Of a stretch of DNA of 56,308 bases, positions 35,678 through 44,179 are shown in pieces. The stretch comes from an uncultured bacterium (GTDB lineage Bacteria > Bacillota > Clostridia > Lachnospirales > Lachnospiraceae). Location of the stretch: assembly GCA_947647735.1 (NCBI GenBank), contig CANSLJ010000027.1, positions 1-56,308 of the forward strand, written 5' to 3'. Both the position numbers and the translations under genes were made by a program. How positions within the stretch are numbered: position 1 is the first letter of the stretch; the number at the start of each line of letters is the position of its first letter. The notes below the pieces were generated by a model. It had not been told where the DNA came from. It was given only the letters and a program-made list of their open reading frames with translations, and did no database searches.

Positions 35678-35854
35678 TTACTTCTTCATCATCTGGTACA
35701 GTTTTGCAGCTTCCGTTACATTCCCGCCCTGTGCGAGGAGACCACATACGATCTCAGCCTGATACTCCCTGTATGTCTTGACGATTTCCTTAAAGATACC
35801 ATGTTCCTTGCGGTTTGCTGCATAATTCTTTTCTTTTAATGCGATTGTACTCAT
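35678..35854 (-). CDS. 58-residue small protein of unknown function
   Basis: The ORF starts at ATG 35854 with AAAGGAGA 8 bases upstream, one of the best ribosome sites in the window, and stops at TAA 35678, 30 bases before a strong terminator. The peptide opens MSTIALKEKNYAANRKEHG and ends AAKLYQMMKK. It is Lys/Glu-rich with a predicted amphipathic helical middle (FKEIVKTYREYQAEIV) and no signal peptide, metal motif or obvious leader-peptide features. I do not recognise a family. A palindromic repeat lies in its 5' leader. Having its own ribosome site and terminator argues for a real transcript. Confidence 0.55.
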   Translation of the reverse strand: MSTIALKEKNYAANRKEHGIFKEIVKTYREYQAEIVCGLLAQGGNVTEAAKLYQMMKK

Positions 35855-35887
35855 TGTCTTAATCTCCTTTTCTATCTGATTTCTAAC

Positions 35888-35924
35888 TAGGAAACTGTTA
35901 AAGAATTAATCTTTACAGTTCCTA
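35888..35924. repeat. 37-bp palindromic repeat, short form
   Basis: The sequence runs TAGGAAACTGTTAAAGAATT then AATCTTTACAGTTCCTA. Its long arm is nearly identical to the right arm of the repeat at 50597-50756, and its tips are complementary to each other. It looks like an internally deleted copy. It lies 34 bases upstream of the small ORF start; the remaining 194 bases up to the AraC gene at 36119 hold no gene. Confidence 0.6.
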
Positions 35925-36118
35925 AGCTTATTTTCTGTTTCCCTGTTACAAATATAGTTTACTGTTTTCCGAGCCAGAAAAACAGGTCAAAAATTAACTT
36001 ATTTTAAGGCGATATTGACTTTTATATCTTGTTTTTATAAGATACTATCATACGAAGCGATAAAAAAGAAAACATTGTTATACTATTCACAAGTTTCAAT
36101 TATGAAAAGGAGTCCATC

Positions 36119-36979
36119 ATGAAAGAACCTGTTTATGAGACCATCCAGTATTTAAATCCTCTGGGAATCAGTATGCAGTATATCACAACCCCGGGCGGCT
36201 ACCACCCGATGCACTGGCACGAAGATCTGGAAATCCTTTATCCATTAAATGGCACTGTCACCATATGGGTGGACAAAAAAACATATCTGTTGAAGGAACG
36301 ACATTTCTCTGTAATCGAATCCGCCCAGGTACACAGTACCTGCTCCCTTGCCGATGCGTCCATGTTCCTCTGCATTCATTTGTCAAAAATGCAGTTTAAG
36401 CGCTATCTGCCAGAAATTGAACTGCGCAGCATCAACTGCATTCCCGATGAAGTGATGGATGACCACTTCCCAGAATACAGGAACATCTGTGAATTGTTTG
36501 AGGCCATGACACGGCTGTATATAAAAGAACTCAGCTTCCATTCACTGGAAGCTGAGGGTATCCTTCTACAAATTATCGCACAATTGCTGCGCAGTTTTTC
36601 AGCGGAAATTCCTTTTGCAAGCACGGTTGACACACAATCCAGGGAACGAATCCGCGAAGTGATTTCCTATGTAGAGACAAACTTCCGCGATCCGATCTCC
36701 CTTCTGGATATTGCGGGCCACTTAGGACTGACAAAAGAATATTTCTGCCGGTTTTTCAAAAAAAGTATGGGTATCTCTTTCTTAAAGTACTTAAATGATG
36801 TCCGACTTTCCCATATTTATCAGGATCTCCAGAACACGGACGCACCCATCGCAGAAATTATGGAGCGAAACGGATTTACCAACCAGAAGCTTTTCAATCA
36901 GGAATTCAAAAAACAGTATGGCCAGACACCGTCCGCGGTCCGGCATTTGCGGAATTTTGCAATGGAAGGAGAAGAATGA
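36119..36979 (+). CDS. AraC-family transcriptional regulator
   Basis: A 286-residue regulator of compact layout: an N-terminal cupin domain (YHPMHWHEDLEILYPLNGTV near residue 35, with the typical H-x-H-x-D/E sugar-sensing pattern) and a C-terminal double HTH (about 185-286) with LLDIAGHLGLTKEYFCRFFKKSMGI and NGFTNQKLFNQEFKKQYGQTPSAVR. AAAGGAG precedes the ATG. It overlaps the next AraC gene by 4 bases, so both are made from one transcript. The target genes are probably the GH3 behind it or the GH78/GH2 genes ahead. Confidence 0.85.
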   Translation: MKEPVYETIQYLNPLGISMQYITTPGGYHPMHWHEDLEILYPLNGTVTIWVDKKTYLLKERHFSVIESAQVHSTCSLADASMFLCIHLSKMQFKRYLPEIELRSINCIPDEVMDDHFPEYRNICELFEAMTRLYIKELSFHSLEAEGILLQIIAQLLRSFSAEIPFASTVDTQSRERIREVISYVETNFRDPISLLDIAGHLGLTKEYFCRFFKKSMGISFLKYLNDVRLSHIYQDLQNTDAPIAEIMERNGFTNQKLFNQEFKKQYGQTPSAVRHLRNFAMEGEE

Positions 36980-38025
36980 TGACTTTTAAAGAAGCCTTTC
37001 CAGATCAGTTAAAATTGAACCCTCTGGAAAATATTTTTAAGCAATATTATAGCCACTTTCCGGAGCGCAGCCTGCAGTTTCCCCATCCCAATGAATCTAT
37101 CAGTGACATTTTAAAGATTACTGCACAGGAAACAAATTATCGGTTTTCGGACAGACTTCTTGAAAGCTGTCTGGATGAAGCGTTGTTTTTCCGGGGTGGA
37201 TTTGATACAGAATTGTACCAGCACCTGCGTTATCTCCCCGCCAGCTGGCATTCCCACTCTTTTCTAGAAATCGTCTGCGTGATTGAGGGAACTGCCGTCA
37301 ACTATATCCAGGACCACAAACTGCAGATGTCCATGGGTGACATCTGCATCATCGCACCAGAAACCCTGCACGCCATCAGTGCATTTTCCGATGACTGCAT
37401 CATCATCAATATTCTTTTAAGAACCAGCACATTTGAAAAAGTATTTTTCGGGATACTCTATGAAAATGACATATTGTCGGATTTTTTCACACATACACTG
37501 TACCATTCCAAAACGCATCCTTATTTGTTTTTCCGCACAGGCGGCGATCCGGAAATGTTTGATTTCATTTTCTATGCCTATCGGGAATTTTTAAGCAGCC
37601 GTCCGTATAAAGAGCGCTTTTTGAATAATATCATAGGGGCATTTTTTATCGTGCTGCTACGAAACCATGGAGCCCATGTGATCATGCCGGAGACCGTCAC
37701 ACAGGAACATGGCGAAAACATACTGTTTCTCCTGAAATATGTACAGGAAAATTACACGACCGTTACCTTAAAAGGGCTGGCAGAATTTTTTAACTACAGT
37801 GAGCGGCAGATTCAGCGTATCATTAAAAACTGCACAGGAATGAGCTTCAGCCAGAATATCCAGAAGTTAAAAATGCACCAGGCTGCCCGTCTTCTCAGAA
37901 ACCCCGACCTGTCAGTCTCAGCAATCGCAGGAGAATTGGGCTATGGGGACGCTGGCAATTTCCGACATATGTTTAAAAAATATTATGGCATGACACCGAC
38001 GGAATACCGGGAACAGCATGGATAA
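36976..38025 (+). CDS. AraC-family transcriptional regulator, second of tandem pair
   Basis: A 349-residue regulator with a longer N-terminus and a cupin-like region (SWHSHSFLEIVCVIEGTAVNY near residue 90; MGDICIIAPETLHAI). The C-terminal HTH domain (about 250-349) includes LAEFFNYSERQIQRIIKNCTG and ends LGYGDAGNFRHMFKKYYGMTPTEYRE. It is more like the AraC proteins at 18342 and 43062 than like its overlapping partner. The ATG overlaps the upstream stop; a second ATG at 36979 is an alternative start. It is convergent with the GH78 gene, 31 bases away. Confidence 0.85.
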   Translation: MMTFKEAFPDQLKLNPLENIFKQYYSHFPERSLQFPHPNESISDILKITAQETNYRFSDRLLESCLDEALFFRGGFDTELYQHLRYLPASWHSHSFLEIVCVIEGTAVNYIQDHKLQMSMGDICIIAPETLHAISAFSDDCIIINILLRTSTFEKVFFGILYENDILSDFFTHTLYHSKTHPYLFFRTGGDPEMFDFIFYAYREFLSSRPYKERFLNNIIGAFFIVLLRNHGAHVIMPETVTQEHGENILFLLKYVQENYTTVTLKGLAEFFNYSERQIQRIIKNCTGMSFSQNIQKLKMHQAARLLRNPDLSVSAIAGELGYGDAGNFRHMFKKYYGMTPTEYREQHG

Positions 38026-38056
38026 ATATCTGCACCTGTCTCAAGTACAACCTGTA

Positions 38057-40414
38057 TCACTTATCCTGTATTACAACCGTTTTCCCATCCCGTTCAAGAT
38101 TTGACACATCAATTTCTTTCTCCACTCCTTTTGGTAATTCTGTCTCAAGCAGGATCTCATTCCCCGTCTCTTTGACATGTACTTTGATCCGCCCCTGTGC
38201 GGACTGGTATGTACAAGTAAATTCGTGCATATTCTCCGGCAGATATGGACGAATTGTAACTTTTGCAAATCCCGCTTTTTCTGGAATGATCCCTGCGATG
38301 CCATTGTAATACCATTCAATGATATGCCCCATCATATCATGGCAATGGCTTCTTGGATTGGTCTCCCAATATTCTCCTAGTGTCGTTTCCCCATCCAAAA
38401 TAAATGCATAATAGCTGGGATGTTTTTCGCGCAGGATAAAGCGATTTACCAGATCGTTCATCCCATACATCCTTGCACACTGGATAATGTATGGCAGACC
38501 TACTTCCCCGGCGATAAATGAGCCCTCTCTTTCCAATGTATAGCGAAACGCGCTTATTACATCCGCCTTCCGTTCTTCCGGCACCATCCCCCAGAATAAG
38601 GGGAGCGCCTGGCCTGCCTGTGTCAACAGAATTTCCTTTGGCTCCTCCGTTTCCACACTTCTGGACGGGCAATTATTTCCAACCATGTCTTTTGCATAAC
38701 ATAGATAACACCAAAACCCTTCCTCCGGGTGTTTCTGCATCAGCCTCTTGTTATAATTTTCTTTGATTCCTTCAGCCTTTTCAAGCAACGCCTTCTGCTC
38801 CTCAGCCTTTCCAAGTATCTGGGCAAACTCCGCAAGACACACTGCATCCGCGTACAGGAATGCTGTTTCTATATTTTCACGGGCAAGTTCATTTTTCGGA
38901 TTTCCCCAGTCTCCCAGACCATGGTTGATAAACCCCTCATCCGTTACTCTGGACAGCAGATGCCGAAAATAACGCATCCCCATCCCATAATTTTCTGCCA
39001 CAATCCTGTCATCTCCATAAAACCGATAATGCCAGTATGCACCCAGGATACATGCGCTGCCCCATGGAATGATATCATAAAAACTGCCCATCCCCGGCAC
39101 TGGAAGCACATTTGGAATGTAACATGGACACTGAGAAGGCACCAAACCATCTCCCGGGTATACTTTTTCTCCCGCATAATCCCGGAAATAGTCTTCCTTC
39201 GTATGCTGCGCATATCTCATGTCCCGGAGAAACTTTTCCCAGAGCCGCTTCCCGTCTTTCATGTAAAAAATGGAACATGCCATCAGGTGGTTTGGCTCCT
39301 GCCAGGCAAAACGCTCAATCGTAGGACAGTCTGTATGTACACCCACCATATTGGCCTCAACTGTTTTTTCGATCATGTCATAAATCTGGTTGTAACGTCT
39401 ATCGTCACAGGAAAATGTCCCGTCCGTTTTATGAGCGCTGGAGATGGCATGGGCGGTAAGATTCCGTATTTGGATAGAACCGTCCTTCTCCATGCCAGCA
39501 AACCTCCCTGCAAAATAAGTAAACGTCATACGACATTTTTCCCACGTATCATCCCGGCCAACGATATAAGTCACACAAGAATCCACGGTAACCCAGCTTT
39601 TTGCCACCTGATCCACGTCCCCATCTTCCCCTAGTTTTTCAGCAGGATACAACCGTATCTCATCCCCTGCCTTTCCCTTGACTTCCAGTTCCAGAATACC
39701 CGACATATTCTGACCGAAATCATAAATATCCCGTATATGACCAGTTTCATGGCTTTTGACCTGGTGAAACAGTTTTCCACGATAAGATTTCAGGATTCTG
39801 ACCGGCGGCATTGTCTGCTCTAAAATATCCGCCTGCGGAATCTCATCTTCTGACACAAGCGCTGCTGGCTGCCAGGCATGGTCGTCAAATCCTGTAGCAG
39901 ACCAGCCTTCCTGCACAAGTCTGCCGTCTATTGTCTCCGAACCATAGACATTGCTCATCACCACCGGATGCTCTTTCACCCGAAAACTCTCATCTGCGAT
40001 GATTGTTTCCCTGGAACCGTCCTCATATGCTATTTCTATTTCCACTGCCAGTATCAGGCAAGACCCAAATGGCTGGTAGGGATTTGGATTGTCTGGCATA
40101 AATTCTGGAAATGCAAACGTATAGTGTTCATCACATTTTAGATACCATCCGTTTCCCACTTCCACACCAATTACATTTTTTCCATCCTGCAGCAGATCCG
40201 TCACATGAAACGTGACATAATAGATCAGCTTACTGTAATCGGTCCATGCCGGGTCCAGTTCATGATCCCCGACCTTTTTCCCATTCATATAAAAATTGAA
40301 CTGTCCAAGCCCGCAGACCTTTGCCACGGCACTTTTCACTGCTTTTTCGATATTGAATTCTTTTCTTGCATAAAATGGTTTTGCAGTCTGATTTGTAATC
40401 CATTTCTGAAACAA
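38057..40414 (-). CDS. GH78-family alpha-L-rhamnosidase, divergent type
   Basis: A 785-residue leaderless protein that lacks the first sandwich domain of the other GH78 enzymes and begins directly at the second (KVCGLGQFNFYMNGKKVG near residue 35). The acid motif is HTDCPTIERFAWQEPNH near residue 361, one residue shorter than DCPQRDERxGW but with the E-R pair kept. The base region is TTLGEYWETN near 678. Rhamnosidase is the best call, though a different rhamnoside or sugar is possible. The start is TTG at 40414 after GGGAGGG. Although downstream of GH2 it has its own promoter-type region with two copies of the regulatory motif. Confidence 0.8.
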   Translation of the reverse strand: MFQKWITNQTAKPFYARKEFNIEKAVKSAVAKVCGLGQFNFYMNGKKVGDHELDPAWTDYSKLIYYVTFHVTDLLQDGKNVIGVEVGNGWYLKCDEHYTFAFPEFMPDNPNPYQPFGSCLILAVEIEIAYEDGSRETIIADESFRVKEHPVVMSNVYGSETIDGRLVQEGWSATGFDDHAWQPAALVSEDEIPQADILEQTMPPVRILKSYRGKLFHQVKSHETGHIRDIYDFGQNMSGILELEVKGKAGDEIRLYPAEKLGEDGDVDQVAKSWVTVDSCVTYIVGRDDTWEKCRMTFTYFAGRFAGMEKDGSIQIRNLTAHAISSAHKTDGTFSCDDRRYNQIYDMIEKTVEANMVGVHTDCPTIERFAWQEPNHLMACSIFYMKDGKRLWEKFLRDMRYAQHTKEDYFRDYAGEKVYPGDGLVPSQCPCYIPNVLPVPGMGSFYDIIPWGSACILGAYWHYRFYGDDRIVAENYGMGMRYFRHLLSRVTDEGFINHGLGDWGNPKNELARENIETAFLYADAVCLAEFAQILGKAEEQKALLEKAEGIKENYNKRLMQKHPEEGFWCYLCYAKDMVGNNCPSRSVETEEPKEILLTQAGQALPLFWGMVPEERKADVISAFRYTLEREGSFIAGEVGLPYIIQCARMYGMNDLVNRFILREKHPSYYAFILDGETTLGEYWETNPRSHCHDMMGHIIEWYYNGIAGIIPEKAGFAKVTIRPYLPENMHEFTCTYQSAQGRIKVHVKETGNEILLETELPKGVEKEIDVSNLERDGKTVVIQDK

Positions 40415-40522
40415 TGCTCCGCTCCCTCCCTATATACTGAATATCGTATTAGAATTTTATACTTTCTGAAAAACTTTGAAAAGTTCATAACCCGACATCC
40501 AGCAGGGGTAAATCTGACATTT
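40415..40522 (-). promoter_or_regulatory. putative AraC-type operator and promoter of the GH78 gene
   Basis: On the minus strand, AAATGTCAGATTTA (forward CTGACAT 40514-40520) and GGATGTCGGGTTATG (forward CCGACAT 40492-40498) form a direct repeat with 22-base spacing, two helical turns, as AraC-family activators use. The inner copy ends just before a poor -35 region, and TATAAA at about 40461 is placed as a -10. The TTG start of the GH78 gene follows about 47 bases later. Confidence 0.5.
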
Positions 40523-42919
40523 TCATTTTATCTTTAATTCCCCTGTCAATATCCGCAGCGCATCATTGCCTGTAACGACAACCCTGCATTCTTTTTCATC
40601 ATCTTCTTTCTCCAGCACCAGCAGCGCGCGCCCTTCATATAATGTACAGGTATTCGTTGTAAAATTTTCTTCCGAAACAGGATTCCCAGTCCCGAATCCT
40701 GCCACCCTGGCATTTTCCAGTGTACATACTGATACCTTGCTGCAGTCATACGGCACACGTTCTCCGTGCGAATCCACCGCTTCCACCACCACGATCTGCA
40801 CATCATTTGCATCTGTCCGGGCTGCTGTCAGCCGCAAAGCGGATGCTTTGCCAACTGTTTTCAGAGAACTGCTCTCCATCCTTTTACCATCTCTATAATT
40901 CGCAACCTCGATTACCCCTGGTTCATAGATCACGTTTTTCTGTACGATATAAGTCTCCGGAACCTCTGCACGGTCAATCACAATTCCATTTATCCTGATT
41001 TCAACCTCATCTGCATCACTGTAGATATCCAGACGGATCTCTTTTCCCTCAAAACCGGGAAGGCTGTAGCTTTCGGTAACGTCTGCCCATCCCCATGCAG
41101 AAACTGCCTCCTTTTTTCCAAAATGTTCCGGGCGCAGCACGGTGATAACTGGCGCGGTCTCTTTTTTCCACAGTAATCTTCGGAACCTGCCCTGGGGACG
41201 GATAAATCCGCACAGATCATAATCCCCGCAGTATCCTAAATGCCATGGATATTCACAGAACAGACCGCCCTTCTGATCGTAAAAAGCGTGTCCGATGCCG
41301 CTCTCTCCCAAATAATCAAAGGCTGTCCACGTGAAATCCCCAAGTACATACGAATGTGCCATCGTTCTCTCCCACACCTGCTTCATCATCTTCGGATAAC
41401 TTTCGGTTCCTACGATCAGGCGCTCCGGGAAATCGTTTCCATCCTTTTCATAGCGGTCATCAAGATAATTGTACCCGACCACATCCAGATCCTTTACAAA
41501 ATCTGCTGTAATCTCTCCCCAATGCTCAGTGACATAATCTGTCTGACGGAGCAGTTCCTTCATTTCCTCCGGAATGCTGTCAAGATCAACAGCCTCGCCG
41601 CTGCCAAAGATATTCGCAAGAATGCCGCCAAACTCACCGGCATCAAGAAATATCGCGCATACGCCGTTCGTGACAGCCCTTGTCGAATCCATTTTTCTGA
41701 CATATTCACACAGTTCGTGGGATATCTTTGCTCCGTCCCCGCTGCCATCACGCTCTCCGATCTCATTGCCAATACTGTACATGATGACCGAGGGATGATT
41801 TCGGTCTCTCATGACCATGGAACCCAGATCCTCCTGCCAGTGGTCTTCAAAATACAGGTGATAATCGCCGTAATTCTTCTTTGCCCGCCACTGGTCAAAC
41901 GCTTCATCCATCACCAGCATTCCCAGACGGTCACATGCGTCCAGAAGCGCGGTGCTCATGGGATTATGGCTGGTACGTATCGCATTGTAACCGCTCTCCT
42001 TCAACAGGCGTACTTTCCGTTCCTCCATTGCAGAATATGCACAGCTTCCGACAATACCATTATCATGATGGATACATCCACCCTGGAATTTTACCGGGTT
42101 CCCGTTCAGCAAAAATCCTTCTTCCCTTGTAAATGCAATTGTCCTAACTCCAAAACTTACTTCTTTGCGCTCCCCTGTCTCCGATACGGTGATCTGTGCG
42201 GTATAAAGATATGGCGTCTCCAGGCTCCACGCCGTCATGCCCTCTGCGTGCAGATCAAAATGACATGTGGTTTCTCCTCTTTGACATACGACCTGCTGCG
42301 CCTCCCTGGCAACCTCCCTTCCCTCCTGATTTTGTATCTTCAATACAATTGTATGTTCCTTCTCTTCTCCTATATTGGTGAGCACTGCATCGACATGGAT
42401 GCTTTCAAGATCGGGTGTCCGGACAAAGACGGACCATGGCGCCAGGTAAACCTGCTCGCCCTCCAGCAGACAGACATGGCGGTAAAGACCGCTTCCCGTA
42501 TACCAACGGCTGTTTGGAAGCGCTATATTCTCAACCACAATCTTTAATCGATTCTCCTCCCCGTATTTCAGCCATTTGGTCAATTCCACAAAAAACTCAG
42601 TATACCCATAATGGTGCAGCGTCGCCAGATTCCCGTTGATCCAGACTTCTGTATTCCCATAAGAACCTTCGATCAACAACAGGAATTGTTTTCCCTTCCC
42701 CTCTGCCGGTATCAGGAATTGTTTCTCATATGTCCCGATTCCACCCTGGAAAAATCCCCCTGCGCCCTCTGCCCGGCTGTCTGGTGTTCTTTCTGTGCTA
42801 ATCATAAAGTCATGCGGCAAATCGACCTGCTTCTTATAAGCAAGCCCCTTTGCATCCAGGTATGCCATTCCAGTGGAATAGGAAAATTTCCAGTTTTTGT
42901 CTAAATATTGTACTTTCAT
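40523..42919 (-). CDS. GH2-family glycosidase (beta-galactosidase-like)
   Basis: A 798-residue, leaderless GH2 enzyme. Sugar-binding jelly roll (IEGSYGNTEVWINGNLATLHHYGYTEFF near residue 85), immunoglobulin-like domain, TIM barrel with acid/base Glu in SIGNEIGE near 383 and nucleophile Glu in VGTESYPK near 502, then Ig-like C-terminal domains. It is a paralogue of the enzyme at 28693; the two share landmark strings such as GGCIHHD/GACIHHD and SAHNP/TSHNP. Specificity cannot be read from sequence; beta-galactoside, beta-glucuronide or arabinoside substrates are all possible. It is divergent from the AraC gene at 43062, which may control it. Confidence 0.88.
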   Translation of the reverse strand: MKVQYLDKNWKFSYSTGMAYLDAKGLAYKKQVDLPHDFMISTERTPDSRAEGAGGFFQGGIGTYEKQFLIPAEGKGKQFLLLIEGSYGNTEVWINGNLATLHHYGYTEFFVELTKWLKYGEENRLKIVVENIALPNSRWYTGSGLYRHVCLLEGEQVYLAPWSVFVRTPDLESIHVDAVLTNIGEEKEHTIVLKIQNQEGREVAREAQQVVCQRGETTCHFDLHAEGMTAWSLETPYLYTAQITVSETGERKEVSFGVRTIAFTREEGFLLNGNPVKFQGGCIHHDNGIVGSCAYSAMEERKVRLLKESGYNAIRTSHNPMSTALLDACDRLGMLVMDEAFDQWRAKKNYGDYHLYFEDHWQEDLGSMVMRDRNHPSVIMYSIGNEIGERDGSGDGAKISHELCEYVRKMDSTRAVTNGVCAIFLDAGEFGGILANIFGSGEAVDLDSIPEEMKELLRQTDYVTEHWGEITADFVKDLDVVGYNYLDDRYEKDGNDFPERLIVGTESYPKMMKQVWERTMAHSYVLGDFTWTAFDYLGESGIGHAFYDQKGGLFCEYPWHLGYCGDYDLCGFIRPQGRFRRLLWKKETAPVITVLRPEHFGKKEAVSAWGWADVTESYSLPGFEGKEIRLDIYSDADEVEIRINGIVIDRAEVPETYIVQKNVIYEPGVIEVANYRDGKRMESSSLKTVGKASALRLTAARTDANDVQIVVVEAVDSHGERVPYDCSKVSVCTLENARVAGFGTGNPVSEENFTTNTCTLYEGRALLVLEKEDDEKECRVVVTGNDALRILTGELKIK

Positions 42920-43061
42920 ATCAAATCTCCTTTATCTTTTTTCTTTATGATATCATCATACAACAATTTATCTCCAAATGCCGGATAAAATCCGTTCACA
43001 TTTCCGAGATTTTTTGTTATTCTATATTTTATAAACCACTGATTCATAAAGGAGCTTTCCT

Positions 43062-44174
43062 ATGAGAACATCCGAATATCATTATGTATTGTTTGGCCAG
43101 ATACAGAAAATCAAGCAGACCTTTTTCGAAAAAAACGGGGAAGGAATCAGCTTCCGGGATGCCGTAGAACGATTAGTCGCCTCAGAAGCCCACAAATACG
43201 GGGTTCCGGAAACGCCTGACTTTTTAACGTGGAACCTGAAAAATTACAGGGATTTGCGGAAACTGATCTGCCAGATTCCCATTCCATTATCTGATGTCCT
43301 GAATGTCAGACATCACACTGCAAGTAATATTACCCATCTTGCGACCAAAAACAGTGTGCAGATCTCTTTGGAGTCCTGTTACGCAAACAGTCAGCTCCTC
43401 TCCATCGAATACTTTGCAGTTTTTTATGTCCTGGAAGGAACCTGTCTGCTTACAACACAACGCGCAAAACGCATGATGCAGACTGGGGAGCTGTGCATAC
43501 TGCCTCCTGATACGCCCTATTCCATTTTTACGAAGCCAGAGGATCTTATCATAACCATTCTCTCTGACAAAGCACACTTTAAGGATAATTTTCATACGCT
43601 TTTGTATCGCGAAAACATTTTATCTGATTTTTTCAGGCAAGCCCTGTTTCAGAACCAGAAAGAAGGCATTTTTTTCATGCTTTCTCCCACGAAAGACGTG
43701 CGGAGTATTCTCCAGCATTTATTTGCCGAATTTGTAAAAAGGGATTCTTATTCCAATACCCTGTTCAACAATTATCTGCAGATCTTTTATGCGAATATTA
43801 TCCGAAGCACAGAAAGTACATATCATTTTTATTCCAGGCAAAAAGAAAAATCCGTCAAAACACTGATGCCTGCCATCTTAGAATACTTGACGCAAAATTA
43901 CCAGTCTGTCACTTTGGAACTGCTGGCAATGCATTTTCATTATGAAAGTACCTATTTAAGCAAATGGATCAAATCGACTACCGGAAAGGGCTACAGCGCA
44001 ATCGTAACGGATTTAAAGATACAGGAGGCCTGCCGTCTTCTTACAGCCACTGACAAGAATATTGAAGAAATTTCTGAGATTGTCGGTTACAATAGCGCTG
44101 ACCACTTCACTTACACATTCAAAAAAGTGACAGGATCAGCGCCAAGAACTTACCGAAAATTATTAAAACAATGA
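43062..44174 (+). CDS. AraC-family transcriptional regulator
   Basis: A 370-residue regulator with an N-terminal extension, a sensing domain (SIEYFAVFYVLEGTCLLTTQ near residue 115; TGELCILPPDTPYSI) and a C-terminal double HTH (about 270-370) ending VGYNSADHFTYTFKKVTGSAPRTYRK. It resembles the regulators at 18342 and 36976. AAAGGAG lies before the ATG. It sits between a divergent GH2 gene and a convergent DUF5060/DUF4038 gene whose stop is only 5 bases away, and is a likely regulator of one or both. Confidence 0.85.
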   Translation: MRTSEYHYVLFGQIQKIKQTFFEKNGEGISFRDAVERLVASEAHKYGVPETPDFLTWNLKNYRDLRKLICQIPIPLSDVLNVRHHTASNITHLATKNSVQISLESCYANSQLLSIEYFAVFYVLEGTCLLTTQRAKRMMQTGELCILPPDTPYSIFTKPEDLIITILSDKAHFKDNFHTLLYRENILSDFFRQALFQNQKEGIFFMLSPTKDVRSILQHLFAEFVKRDSYSNTLFNNYLQIFYANIIRSTESTYHFYSRQKEKSVKTLMPAILEYLTQNYQSVTLELLAMHFHYESTYLSKWIKSTTGKGYSAIVTDLKIQEACRLLTATDKNIEEISEIVGYNSADHFTYTFKKVTGSAPRTYRKLLKQ

Positions 44175-44179
44175 TATTT

